From positions 1 through 55,351 of the forward strand of contig PHEU01000016.1 of NCBI GenBank assembly GCA_002841295.1: a stretch of DNA of 55,351 nucleotides, in the 5' to 3' direction. The position numbers and the translations under genes were made by a program. Positions 40,986 to 49,401 of this stretch are shown here, in pieces; the stretch's first letter is position 1; every line of letters starts with the position of its first letter. This stretch comes from Actinobacteria bacterium HGW-Actinobacteria-6 (GTDB lineage Bacteria; Actinomycetota; Coriobacteriia; Anaerosomatales; Anaerosomataceae). The notes under the pieces are model-generated. The model worked only from the letters and a program-made list of their open reading frames with translations. It made no database searches and had not been told where the DNA came from.

Positions 40986-41908
40986 TACTCATCACCGCCT
41001 TCAGTCAAGATCGGACAGGCGGCACCAAGCGCGGCGTCGGGCACGTCACCAAGGCACAGGTAGTCGAGTACCCGCGCGATACTCTCGCGCAGATCTCCAC
41101 GGGCTACGACCTCATCGATCATGCCGTGCTGCACCAAGAACTCGGCCGTCTGGAAACCCTTCGGCAAGCTCTGGCGAATCGTCTGCTCGATGACACGCGG
41201 ACCGGTGAAACCGATGAGTGCGCCCGGCTCGGCCAGGATCACGTCGGCAAGCACCGGGAAGCTCGCGGTGACACCACCGTACGTGGGATTCGTGAGGATC
41301 GAGATGTACGGCACGCCGGCGCGTGAGAGCCGCTCGGCAGCTGCGGACGTCTTGGCCATCTGCATGAGCGAGAGCATTCCTTCTTGCATGCGAGCGCCAC
41401 CTGAGGCAACCGCAAGGATGAGCGCGCGATCCTCGGCCTGCGCAAGCGCGAACGCACGGGCGATCTTCTCGCCCACCGCCGAGCCCATCGATGCACCGAT
41501 GAAGCGGAAGTCCATCGCGCCGAGGACGACGGGATGTCCGCCGAGCAGCGCACGACCGGTCACGACCGCCTCGGCCAGGCCCGTCTTCTCCTTGGCGCTC
41601 GCGAGGCTCTGCGCGTACGACTTCTTTGCCGAGAAGCGCAGCGGATCGAGAGACGACAGCCCCGCCTCGGTCTCCTCAAACGTGCCTTCATCGGCAAGCG
41701 AGAGTACCCGGTCGGGTGCAGACATATCGAAATGGTGCGTGCAATGAGGACACACCTGAAGGGTGTTCTCCAGGGCGCCTTGATACAGCGTGTGCTTACA
41801 CGAAGGACACTTCAGCCAAACGCCATCGGGCAGGTCGGCCGATTTATCCGCCGACGCCACCGTGTAGCGCCGTCCTTCGCGAGCTTTGAACCAATCCGAG
41901 ATGGGCAA
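40985..41908 (-). CDS. accD: Acetyl-CoA carboxylase carboxyltransferase subunit beta
   Basis: 307 aa. The N-terminal zinc finger uses C34, C37, C53 and C56 (CPSC and CPHC). DPLRFSAKKSYAQSL, ASGGARMQEGMLSLMQMAK and FTGPRVIEQTI are conserved AccD segments. With AccA it transfers carboxyl from biotin to acetyl-CoA. First gene of the operon accD-accA-pfkA-aldolase, about 135 bases downstream of the terminator of the class I aldolase. Confidence 0.94.
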   Translation of the reverse strand: MPISDWFKAREGRRYTVASADKSADLPDGVWLKCPSCKHTLYQGALENTLQVCPHCTHHFDMSAPDRVLSLADEGTFEETEAGLSSLDPLRFSAKKSYAQSLASAKEKTGLAEAVVTGRALLGGHPVVLGAMDFRFIGASMGSAVGEKIARAFALAQAEDRALILAVASGGARMQEGMLSLMQMAKTSAAAERLSRAGVPYISILTNPTYGGVTASFPVLADVILAEPGALIGFTGPRVIEQTIRQSLPKGFQTAEFLVQHGMIDEVVARGDLRESIARVLDYLCLGDVPDAALGAACPILTEGGDE

Positions 41909-41980
41909 TGGGACTCCCAGGTCGGTAGCGTGTAAGGTCCGTGCACCGGTATGGACCGGTCACGTCAAGTGTATAGAATA

Positions 41981-42011
41981 GCGCGGCACCGCCCCGAAGG
42001 CGATGCCGCGC
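41981..42011 (-). terminator. Terminator of the class I aldolase gene
   Basis: An 8-bp stem GCGCGGCA/TGCCGCGC with a 15-base loop, 33 bases after the aldolase stop on the minus strand, followed there by TATTCTATA. A second, weaker hairpin (GCTCTCCGCTTCGG...) precedes it. Confidence 0.65.
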
Positions 42012-42044
42012 GTCATTTTGAGCTCTCCGCTTCGGTGAGCGGCC

Positions 42045-43004
42045 TTACAGCGAGAAGTTCTTCTCGCCGTTGAAGACAGCCAGTGCGTCAGCCGCACTCC
42101 AGTCGGCAAGCGTGATGGCCGAGATGGCTTTGGTAAGCCGAACGGCCTCGGCAAGGGAGCGCTGGTGGATGTTGCGACCAGTCGCGTTGCCCTTGGCGCC
42201 GCCAACATGGATCTGCTCCCAGAGCTGCGTCAGGAAGACGTCAGCTGCGACCGTCGAGCCACCCGCACACACGAGGCTCGTACGGCCCGACGCCTTCGAA
42301 GCCTCAACGAGCTTCTCGGCGGAAGTCTGCGTGTCGTCGCCCTTGGGCGGGTTCACTTTCACGAAGTCCGCACCCAGGCACAGCGCGGTTCCGGCAGCGC
42401 CGGCGATGAGGTGCGCGTCGGTCTCATTCATGACCGCCTTTCCGCGCGGGTAGATCCACAGCACGACCAGCATGCCGAGAAGGTGCGCGTCGGCGATGAG
42501 CTGACCTGCCTCGGAGAACATCTGCGACTCGTACTCGCTGCCGAGGTAGATCGTGTAGCCGAGACCGACGACGTTCACGCCGTTCTCGCGCAGGTCGAGC
42601 ACGGTCTGGATATCGTAGAGCTGCGCCGAGTAGGGATCGTCCTGGTGCTTCGACGGATCCTTCGCGGACGTCTTCACCATGTGCGACTTGGAGTTCATCT
42701 TCACGAGATAGTTGATCTCCGGGTAGTCCAGCGCGTACTGCGACACAAGGCCGCGCTGAGCGGCCAGAACGCCGCAAACACCCTGCGAGCCGATACGGAA
42801 CATGTGCTCCGGCTCATTATCCTCGGGCGAGATGTTTTCGCCGAAGAAGTCATCGTTCAGGTGCTCGATCTTCTGATCGCAGGCGAAGAGCATCAACCTG
42901 CCGGTGCCGCGAGTGGCCGCCATGTAGTTGTCGATGTAGGTCTCACGAGCGGCAGCGGGTACATCCGCCGGCACACGGACCTGGTCACGAGTGATGCTGG
43001 GCAT
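42045..43004 (-). CDS. Class I fructose-bisphosphate aldolase (archaeal/DhnA type)
   Basis: 319 aa from ATG at 43004 behind AAGGAGG. FACDQKIEHLND near the N-terminus and the TIM-barrel strands LWIYPRGKAV, GADFVKVNPPKG (Schiff-base lysine) and VCAGGSTV identify the DhnA/archaeal class I aldolase group. It would interconvert fructose 1,6-bisphosphate with two triose phosphates. It precedes accD-accA-pfkA on the same strand but has its own terminator. A role in aromatic precursor synthesis (ADH synthase) is an alternative in this superfamily. Confidence 0.87.
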   Translation of the reverse strand: MPSITRDQVRVPADVPAAARETYIDNYMAATRGTGRLMLFACDQKIEHLNDDFFGENISPEDNEPEHMFRIGSQGVCGVLAAQRGLVSQYALDYPEINYLVKMNSKSHMVKTSAKDPSKHQDDPYSAQLYDIQTVLDLRENGVNVVGLGYTIYLGSEYESQMFSEAGQLIADAHLLGMLVVLWIYPRGKAVMNETDAHLIAGAAGTALCLGADFVKVNPPKGDDTQTSAEKLVEASKASGRTSLVCAGGSTVAADVFLTQLWEQIHVGGAKGNATGRNIHQRSLAEAVRLTKAISAITLADWSAADALAVFNGEKNFSL

Positions 43005-43101
43005 GAGTGTCCCTCCTTGGACTGATGGTGCAACAACCACGAAATACCTTATGCGAATCGGGCCCGATACGCTAGACGGAGCCCGCCAAATCCCGCTGAT
43101 T

Positions 43102-43545
43102 TCAATGCTGTCTCCGAGCCTCCATACGTACATGCAGCATGCCCGTACGGCCGTACGGGAACGGCTCGGCGGTGACGGTCGTGAAGCCGAGGCGGCGATA
43201 GAACTCCTCGGCATGAACACGCGAGTTAAGGAAGACCGGATCCAGACCAAGCTCATGGGCCTTGCGGACCGATTCCTCAAGCAGCGCTGAACCGATACCC
43301 TCTCGCTGCCGCTCGAACGCCACAGCCACCTGGCGAATCTGCGCGGCGCCAGAATCGGCGATCAGTCGCGCGTAGCCGACAACATGGCCGTACTCAACGG
43401 CGACCAGATGGTGCGAGTGTGGATCCGTATCGCCCCAGTTGTCGTCGCGCGTTACGCCGAAAGGCGCCATCAGCACCTCGAAGCGCAGATCGGTCGCCTC
43501 CTGCATACACGGGGCGTCATGGGTCACCCACCGATACTCGATCAC
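43102..43545 (-). CDS. GNAT-family N-acetyltransferase
   Basis: 147 aa. The acetyl-CoA loop reads VAFERQREGIGSALLE (motif A), preceded by AAQIRQVAV and followed by FYRRLGFTTV (motif B). This resembles the ElaA/YjcF branch, which has LRFEVLMAPFGV near the N-terminus. The substrate is unknown. It starts one base after the nadE stop, so the two are cotranscribed. Confidence 0.88.
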   Translation of the reverse strand: MIEYRWVTHDAPCMQEATDLRFEVLMAPFGVTRDDNWGDTDPHSHHLVAVEYGHVVGYARLIADSGAAQIRQVAVAFERQREGIGSALLEESVRKAHELGLDPVFLNSRVHAEEFYRRLGFTTVTAEPFPYGRTGMLHVRMEARRQH

Positions 43546-43546
43546 A

Positions 43547-45148
43547 TCAGCCGCCGAAACGGTTGGTGATAGGCATCCGGCGGTCTTTCCCGAACGCCCT
43601 CGGCGTTATCTTGATGCCAATTGGGCCCTGCCTGCGCTTGTACTCTGCTGCGTCAACGAGCCGGACGACCCGACGCACGGTCGCCTCCTCTTGCCCGGAC
43701 GCGATAATCGCCCGCGCCGAACAATCCTGCTCAACGTACGACACAAGAATGGCATCCAGAATGTCATACGGGGGCAGCGAATCCTGGTCGATCTGGTTTG
43801 GCCGCAGCTCGGCGCTCGGCGGCTTCTCGATGGTCGCCTCGGGGATGACAAGTCCATGCGTGTTGCGCCAGCGAGCGAGCTCAAAGACCTTCGTCTTGAA
43901 GACATCTTTGATGGGCGCAAACCCGCCAACCATGTCGCCGTAGAGTGTGCTGTACCCAACCGAGAGCTCACTCTTGTTTCCGGTCGCCAGCACGAGCCAC
44001 CCGAACTTGTTCGAGAGTGCCATGAGCAGTACGCCGCGCACGCGCGCCTGTACGTTCTCCTCGGTGACGTCGGCCGGCAAGTCGCCGAAGGTCGGCGAGA
44101 GCACGCGCTCAACTGCAGCAAGCGGGCCCTCTATAGGTATGGTGACGGTCTCGATACCCGTGAGACGCGCCAGCTCCCGCGCGTCGGCGATACTGCCTTC
44201 CGAGGAGTACCTCGACGGCATCAACACGCCGTGAACGTGCTCGGCTCCGAGTGCATCGGCCGCCAGAACCGCGGTGAGTGCTGAGTCGATGCCGCCCGAG
44301 AGGCCGATCACGACATCCGTGAAGCCGTTCTTGCGGATGTAGTCGCGCAATCCAAGCTTGAGCGCATCGTACATCTCCTGGATTTCAGACTCGATCGGCT
44401 CGAGCCGCGTGATTGGCATCGCCTCAGAGTCAGGTTCGATATCGAATACGAGGAAGTCCTCGGCAAACGCCTTTGCGCGGGCGACTACGCCGCCGTTGGG
44501 GGCGATGATGACGGAGCGACCGTCAAAGACGAGTTCGTCCTGGCCACCCGCAACATTGCAGTACGCGAACCATATATCATTGCTCGCGGCGCGGTCGCGC
44601 AACATACTCTCCCGCGAGCGCCCCTTGCCCACATGGAACGGTGACGCCGAGATGTTCAGCAGCACGTGCGCACCGAGCTGAGCAGCACGGCAGGCCGGCT
44701 CCGGAAACCATGCATCCTCACAAACGGTGATGCCGCAGCGCACGCCTGCGATCTCGACGATTGCGTCTTCAACGCCTGCTTCAAAGTAGCGCTCCTCATC
44801 GAAGACGCCGTAGTTCGGCAGAAGCTGCTTGCGGTAGACGAGCTCGATCTTGCCGTTGCGGCAGAAGGCCGCTGCGTTGAATGTGCCCTCCGAGTCGCGA
44901 TGCGCATACCCGATGACAGCCGCGCACGGTGTCTTGCGCGCAAACTCCTGGGCGGCCTCCATCGATCGTTCCATGAAGTGCGGCTTGCCGAGCAGATCCT
45001 CGGGCGGATAGCCGAGTAGCGCGAGTTCCGGAAGCAACACAACATCCGCGCCGCGAGCCGATGCTTCCTCGGCGGCTTTTAGGCACAATGCGAGATTGCC
45101 GTCGATGTCGCCGACGGTCGGATCGATTTGGGCGAGCGCAATACGCAT
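43547..45148 (-). CDS. nadE: Glutamine-dependent NAD+ synthetase
   Basis: 533 aa. The N-terminal nitrilase-type glutaminase has E45 (LLPELALLGYPPEDL), a lysine in YRKQLLPNYGVFDE and the nucleophile C in GITVCEDAWFPE. The C-terminal synthetase has the P-loop GLSGGIDSALTAVLA and LATGNKSELSVGYSTLYGD. It amidates deamido-NAD+ with ammonia from glutamine. The glutaminase-fused form is usual in actinobacteria. Confidence 0.94.
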   Translation of the reverse strand: MRIALAQIDPTVGDIDGNLALCLKAAEEASARGADVVLLPELALLGYPPEDLLGKPHFMERSMEAAQEFARKTPCAAVIGYAHRDSEGTFNAAAFCRNGKIELVYRKQLLPNYGVFDEERYFEAGVEDAIVEIAGVRCGITVCEDAWFPEPACRAAQLGAHVLLNISASPFHVGKGRSRESMLRDRAASNDIWFAYCNVAGGQDELVFDGRSVIIAPNGGVVARAKAFAEDFLVFDIEPDSEAMPITRLEPIESEIQEMYDALKLGLRDYIRKNGFTDVVIGLSGGIDSALTAVLAADALGAEHVHGVLMPSRYSSEGSIADARELARLTGIETVTIPIEGPLAAVERVLSPTFGDLPADVTEENVQARVRGVLLMALSNKFGWLVLATGNKSELSVGYSTLYGDMVGGFAPIKDVFKTKVFELARWRNTHGLVIPEATIEKPPSAELRPNQIDQDSLPPYDILDAILVSYVEQDCSARAIIASGQEEATVRRVVRLVDAAEYKRRQGPIGIKITPRAFGKDRRMPITNRFGG

Positions 45149-45245
45149 ACGTATCCTGTCGCTGAGCTACCGAAGTCCCCCTGGTGTCACTAGTCTAGCG
45201 CACGATTGCACGCTGAGGTGGGTATATATGCATTCGTATGAAGGC

Positions 45246-45276
45246 GGGACCCCGGCAGAGATCGCGCCGGGGTCTC
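45246..45276 (+). promoter_or_regulatory. Stable hairpin in the hsp20 leader
   Basis: GACCCCGGC (45248-45256) pairs perfectly with GCCGGGGTC (45266-45274), extendable to 11 bp, with a 9-base loop. It lies about 10 bases before the CTGGAGG ribosome site of hsp20 and could affect translation or mRNA stability. It does not cover the ribosome site itself, so a classic RNA thermometer is doubtful. Confidence 0.4.
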
Positions 45277-45299
45277 ATGTGACTCTGGAGGTGAGAACG

Positions 45300-45767
45300 A
45301 TGGCATCGCTCATGCGATGGGATCCATTCGGTGACCTCCTCGCTCTACCGCGAGAGGTCGATCGTTTCTTCGACTGGACTACGCCGATGCGCGCGCTACG
45401 CGGCGAGGCCGAGATGAAGATGCTGGTGCCGACGATGGACGTGCTCTCGCGCGGCGACGATATGGTCGTCCGCGTCGAGCTCCCGGGTATCGACCCCTCG
45501 GCGGTGGATATCTCGGTGACCGAAGGCACCCTCGCCGTCAGCGGTGAGCGTTCCGAGGAGCACGAGACCACCGAGGAGGACTACATGCTCCGCGAGTCGA
45601 GCTGGGGCCGCTTTGAGCGGCGCATCGCGCTGCCGAAGGGCGTCGACCCGGCGACGCTACACGCGGACTTCAAGGACGGTGTCCTCGAGATCAGCATCCC
45701 GAAGGCAGCTGTCCTCGAGGAGCCCAAGACACACCACATCGCAATCGGAAGTGGTACGCAGCACTAA
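45300..45767 (+). CDS. Small heat shock protein, Hsp20/alpha-crystallin family
   Basis: 155 aa from ATG at 45300, with CTGGAGG upstream. The alpha-crystallin domain (about 48-145) includes VRVELPGIDPSAVDISVTEG, the conserved LPKGVDPATLHADFKDGVL and the tail signature ISIPKA. The N-terminal LMRWDPFGDL is typical of the class. It is an ATP-independent holdase. No CIRCE or HAIR element is seen upstream. Confidence 0.93.
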   Translation: MASLMRWDPFGDLLALPREVDRFFDWTTPMRALRGEAEMKMLVPTMDVLSRGDDMVVRVELPGIDPSAVDISVTEGTLAVSGERSEEHETTEEDYMLRESSWGRFERRIALPKGVDPATLHADFKDGVLEISIPKAAVLEEPKTHHIAIGSGTQH

Positions 45768-45781
45768 CGACCGCGAATAGC

Positions 45782-45813
45782 AGAAGGGCCCCGACAATCG
45801 CCGGGGCCCTTCT
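45782..45813. terminator. Bidirectional terminator between hsp20 and the lipoprotein gene
   Basis: A 12-bp stem AGAAGGGCCCCG/CGGGGCCCTTCT with an 8-base loop. It lies 15 bases after hsp20 and 17 bases after the stop of the convergent lipoprotein gene. Confidence 0.85.
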
Positions 45814-45830
45814 GTGCTCACAGCGAACAC

Positions 45831-46337
45831 CTACTTCTGCTTGGTCCCGGCCGTGACTGCCACCTGAATCTCGCCGTCATTTGGGGCGACTGTCACGGTC
45901 AGCCCCCAGTCGGTGTTCTCGGCGGAGTATGTGAGCATCCTGTCGGTCGCGGAAGCCGAGTCATCCGAATACACGGTCTTCCAGCCGTTTTCGGCAAGCG
46001 CCTGATCGTAGAACTTCCTGACATCATCGATGCTGTCGTTCGTGCCGATCAGTGCGGTAAAGGTGCTTGCGGTGTCCATCTTGAAGGCTGACGAATCCCG
46101 GATAGCTCCGTCGTAGAGCGGAATCTCGTCCGGGAAGCCCTCAGCAAGCTTGCCCTCGCCACTGTTGACCTCCATGGAAGACCCGTCATCGCCTTTGATG
46201 GTGATCGAATCGCCGCTCTCGTCAACGCTGACACCCGTGGCACTCTCTACCGACTTCTTGGCGATGCTCCCGCAGCCCCCTGCGCCGAGCGCCATCATTA
46301 CGAGTGCCATCGCGAGCACAAACGCCCAGAATCGCAT
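45831..46337 (-). CDS. Putative lipoprotein
   Basis: 168 aa from ATG at 46337 behind GGGGGAG. The signal MRFWAFVLAMALVMMALGAG leads to a cysteine (G-C-G-S), a plausible lipobox. The middle repeats a motif of acidic strands (VDESGDSITIKGDDGSSMEV). The second half (about 70-168) resembles small domains found in bacterial lipoproteins with FYDQALAENGWK, often annotated as DUF-type. Surface-exposed and of unknown function. Confidence 0.75.
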   Translation of the reverse strand: MRFWAFVLAMALVMMALGAGGCGSIAKKSVESATGVSVDESGDSITIKGDDGSSMEVNSGEGKLAEGFPDEIPLYDGAIRDSSAFKMDTASTFTALIGTNDSIDDVRKFYDQALAENGWKTVYSDDSASATDRMLTYSAENTDWGLTVTVAPNDGEIQVAVTAGTKQK

Positions 46338-46467
46338 CGCTCCCCCTATCTTCTTGCGACGGGCCCCAATCCCGTCCCCCAGCATAGAGATACCACATCT
46401 GCGTATGCTATGTTCGAAGAGTCGGGGATGTTATGAAGATGGATGCGTACTGCCGAGAGGGGCGCTC

Positions 46468-48321
46468 ATGACCCAGATGCGATTCACTCGAAACGTCGCG
46501 CGAGTTGCTCTTGCCGCGATCGCGCTCACGTTGTTCCTTGCCGTGCCGGCATCGGCGGCCGACAAGTCGTACACGATGCCCGCGGTGAACATCAACGCAA
46601 CTGTCGATGAGGCGGGTACGCTCCACGTAAGCGAGGAACGCCACTTCGACTTCAGCGGCTCGTTCTCGTTCGTGTACTGGGAGCTCGACAAGTCGCCCGA
46701 CGACGCGCTTTACGCCTACGGGCCGATCACGGTCCTGGGATTGAGTGGACCCGGCGGCGCGTATACGCTCGAGTCTCCAGGTGGCGCGGGGCCGGGTACC
46801 TACACGGTGGTCGACCAGGGCAACACGATTCGCATCGACGCATACCACTCAACCACGGACGCCGAGGCGACATTCGTTCTCGACTACGAAGTGAGCGATG
46901 CCGCCAAGGCATGGGACGACACCGGCGAGTTCTACTGGAAGTTCATCGGCGACCGCTGGGATCACGGCGTTGGGGCCCTGCACGTGGGCGTTGAGTTCCC
47001 CGGAAGCGTGAACGAAGCCGACCTCAAGGTCTGGGCTCACGGTCCGCTCACCGGCGTGGTCACGAAGAGCGGCAGCAGGATGTACCTCGATCTTGAAGAC
47101 CTGCAGCCGTACACCTTCGTTGAGGCACGCGCGCTCTTCCCCCGCGAGGCGCTTCCACACGCAACGCCAACGCCGGGCGCCCGACTGCAGTCGGTGCTCG
47201 ACGAGGAGGCCGCGCTCGCAAATGAGGCGAATGCAGCACGCCGCACAGCACGGGCGCAGGTCTTCATTGCGACTCTGCTCGGCGTTTTGCTACCACCCAT
47301 CGGACTGGGAGTGGCGCTCTGGCTGTTCTTCAAGCACGGGAAGGAACGCAAATCGGGCTACCCGGGCGGCTACTTCCGTGAGCTGCCGAGCGATTTGCCG
47401 CCAGCCACTGTAGGCGCACTCTGGCGCTGGGGCACGATCGGCGATGCCGAGACGGTGGCAACGCTCATGGACCTCGCAAACCGGAGCGTCATCAGCGTTC
47501 AGCCCAAGACCGAAACCAAGAAGGGGCTTCTCGGCAATAAGACCGAGAGCACGTATGAGCTCACGCTCAATTCCAAGAAGTGGTCGGGGCTCCAGCCGTT
47601 CGAGCAGGAACTGCTGTCGTTCCTGTTCACCACGATTGCCCGGGGAAACACGCTTACGATCAATGAACTCAAGGCCGCAGCGAAGAAGCGCCCTGAAACG
47701 TTCGCCAAAGGCATGACCAAATGGAAGCAGTCCGTGCAATCGGATGCCACTGATAGGGGCTTCTTCGAGAAGACCGGCGAGGTACTAAAGTGGGTGCTCA
47801 TCGTTGTTGCGGTCGTGACCGCGTTCGGCGGCATTATGTCTTCAAGCTTTGCCGTGAACCCCTGGGGCGCCCTCGTTGCACTCCCCTGCGCTGCGGGCAT
47901 CGGCATCATCGCGTTCCAGATGCCGCGTCGCTCGCATGAAGCCAACGTGCTGTACGCGAAGTACCGCGGGCTGCGCGACTACCTCCGCGACTTCAGCCGC
48001 CTGGACGAGGCTCCACCCACGCACATCGTCCTGTGGGAGCACTTCCTCGTGATGGCCGTCGTCTTCGGCATTGCCGAGAAGGTCATCGAAGCTATGCGCG
48101 TGAAAGTTCCCGAGGTGCTTGCCGACCCTGCGCTGGCGCACACGATTTGGTGGCTGTCATCCGGTCCCGGCTACGCCTCCCCTGCTTCAGCGATGTCGAG
48201 CGGGTTTGCCTCGGCAGCAAGCATCGCCAGCAGCCAGATGTCGAGTTCGAGTGGCGGTGGTGGCGGCTTCTCGGGCGGCGGTGGTGGCGGTGGCGGCGGC
48301 GGTGGTGGCGGAGCGGGGTAG
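46468..48321 (+). CDS. DUF2207 membrane protein with poly-glycine tail
   Basis: 617 aa from ATG at 46468, with GAGAGGGG upstream. A signal peptide (about 1-33) precedes the DUF2207 beta domain, whose start reads INATVDEAGTLHVSEERHFD. A helix near residue 270 (LGVLLPPIGLGVALWLF), two more near 430-475 and a C-terminus GGGGGFSGGGGGGGGGGGGG are typical. Family proteins are probably envelope-associated, but the function is unknown. The Gly-rich end is encoded by GGTGGC-like triplets and may vary in length. Confidence 0.88.
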   Translation: MTQMRFTRNVARVALAAIALTLFLAVPASAADKSYTMPAVNINATVDEAGTLHVSEERHFDFSGSFSFVYWELDKSPDDALYAYGPITVLGLSGPGGAYTLESPGGAGPGTYTVVDQGNTIRIDAYHSTTDAEATFVLDYEVSDAAKAWDDTGEFYWKFIGDRWDHGVGALHVGVEFPGSVNEADLKVWAHGPLTGVVTKSGSRMYLDLEDLQPYTFVEARALFPREALPHATPTPGARLQSVLDEEAALANEANAARRTARAQVFIATLLGVLLPPIGLGVALWLFFKHGKERKSGYPGGYFRELPSDLPPATVGALWRWGTIGDAETVATLMDLANRSVISVQPKTETKKGLLGNKTESTYELTLNSKKWSGLQPFEQELLSFLFTTIARGNTLTINELKAAAKKRPETFAKGMTKWKQSVQSDATDRGFFEKTGEVLKWVLIVVAVVTAFGGIMSSSFAVNPWGALVALPCAAGIGIIAFQMPRRSHEANVLYAKYRGLRDYLRDFSRLDEAPPTHIVLWEHFLVMAVVFGIAEKVIEAMRVKVPEVLADPALAHTIWWLSSGPGYASPASAMSSGFASAASIASSQMSSSSGGGGGFSGGGGGGGGGGGGGAG

Positions 48322-48387
48322 AAGGAGCCGCGCAGCCGCGCGAATCGCCATAAATGTGGGAACACACTCCCTTGGGAGGTGTTCATC

Positions 48388-48825
48388 ATGAAGCGAATCG
48401 ATACGCTCACCAAGTCTCTCGCGATTGTAGGCACGGCTCTGGTCGCGATTCCCATTCTCGCGCCGCTGGTGTTCTCGACTATTCGGTTCGCCCAATCAGG
48501 CCGGCTCATGCTGGACTGGCTCATGCCCGCCGAGTTGTTCCCGTTTGTGTTGATCGGCGGTGCGATGTTGCTTCTGGCAGCGTTCCGCGCACACTCGCAC
48601 CGAGATGCGATCGGGATTGGACTTGGAGTAGCGTTCGCGCTCTTGGCGGGCGCGCAGATCTTCGCCGAGGTGTCCGGACTTGCGAGTGGGCGTACCGAGC
48701 CTGAGGGGCTGGCGATGGTGCTCGTCACCGCGATGATCGGCCTGTACGCAGCCGCCATCGTCGAGATGGATGTGGCCGGCGGGTTGCTGATCCGGGACAC
48801 GTTCAGAAAGACAGCGCCAGAGTAG
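48388..48825 (+). CDS. Four-helix membrane protein of unknown function
   Basis: 145 aa from ATG at 48388; GGGAGG lies nine bases upstream. Hydrophobic segments are at about 12-32, 46-66, 76-94 and 108-126. The C-terminus is short and basic (IRDTFRKTAPE). No family is recognised. It follows the DUF2207 gene by 66 bases on the same strand. Confidence 0.6.
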   Translation: MKRIDTLTKSLAIVGTALVAIPILAPLVFSTIRFAQSGRLMLDWLMPAELFPFVLIGGAMLLLAAFRAHSHRDAIGIGLGVAFALLAGAQIFAEVSGLASGRTEPEGLAMVLVTAMIGLYAAAIVEMDVAGGLLIRDTFRKTAPE

Positions 48826-48855
48826 GGCCCGAGGGCGTGAGAGCTTGAGAGCGGG

Positions 48856-49122
48856 TCAGCGATTGCCCCGGTACACGTCCCGCCGGTGGCCGACGCGCAC
48901 AACCCACACGACAAGTTCGGCGTCTTTGATCGAGTACACGACTCGATAGTCACCAACGCGGATACGGTACCGCTCCAGCGCTGAGAGCTTCTCGCACCCG
49001 TGCGGCCGCGGATCATCTGCGAGCGCCCCGATACGGTCCATGATGCGAGCGCGGTCGGATGCCGGGAGCGGCTCAAGATCCTTCAGGACCGAGCGCTTAA
49101 GCGAGACGCTATAGCTTGCCAT
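48856..49122 (-). CDS. ParE/RelE-family toxin
   Basis: 88 aa. VSLKRSVLKDLEPLPASDRA, ADDPRPHGCEKLSALERYRI and RVGDYRVVYSI followed by VVWVVRVGHRRDVYR are diagnostic of the RelE/ParE fold. RelE members cut mRNA on the ribosome, ParE members poison gyrase; the sequence fits the RelE side (R in RVGDYRV and a C-terminal Tyr). It overlaps its antitoxin by 14 bases. Confidence 0.88.
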   Translation of the reverse strand: MASYSVSLKRSVLKDLEPLPASDRARIMDRIGALADDPRPHGCEKLSALERYRIRVGDYRVVYSIKDAELVVWVVRVGHRRDVYRGNR

Positions 49123-49339
49123 CGCGCTTCAGGTACGCGAGCGCTTCTTCGTAGGCGATGAGCGGCTCGTCGGCGCGTTCTGCGAACGCTCGCAAGTCCT
49201 CTTCGTCCTCGATGAGGGCGGCTCGAATCGCCTCGTTCACGAGGTCGGACACCGAGCGGTCTGTGGCTGCTGCCTTCAGGCGCAGCGCTTGGTGGAGTTC
49301 TGGCTCCAGATAGATTGTCGAACGGCGTGGTTGCGACAT
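49109..49339 (-). CDS. Ribbon-helix-helix antitoxin of the RelE/ParE module
   Basis: 76 aa from ATG at 49339 (MSQPRRSTIYLEPELHQAL); ATGs at 49348 and 49345 are also in frame. The RHH strand RRSTIYLEPELHQALRLKA and helix RSVSDLVNEAIRAAL are clear, and the acidic C-terminus is EEDLRAFAERADEPL. It should repress the operon through the 32-bp palindrome just upstream. Confidence 0.85.
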   Translation of the reverse strand: MSQPRRSTIYLEPELHQALRLKAAATDRSVSDLVNEAIRAALIEDEEDLRAFAERADEPLIAYEEALAYLKRDGKL

Positions 49340-49353
49340 GTTCATCACCTCAA

Positions 49354-49385
49354 GAACACCATAACGCTATAACGTTGTGGTGTTC
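49354..49385. promoter_or_regulatory. Palindromic operator of the RelE/ParE module
   Basis: GAACACCA (49354-49361) and TGGTGTTC (49378-49385) form perfect outer arms, and AACG/CGTT (49363-49366, 49372-49375 or so) an inner pair. It lies between the antitoxin start and the end of the trp operon (49402). Confidence 0.7.
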
Positions 49386-49401
49386 AAGCCCGTCTATCCT
49401 G

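Noticed and set aside
48171-49076. Minus-strand frame with a poly-proline stretch
   Set aside because: The poly-Pro is the antisense of the poly-Gly tail of the DUF2207 protein; no start signal or family.
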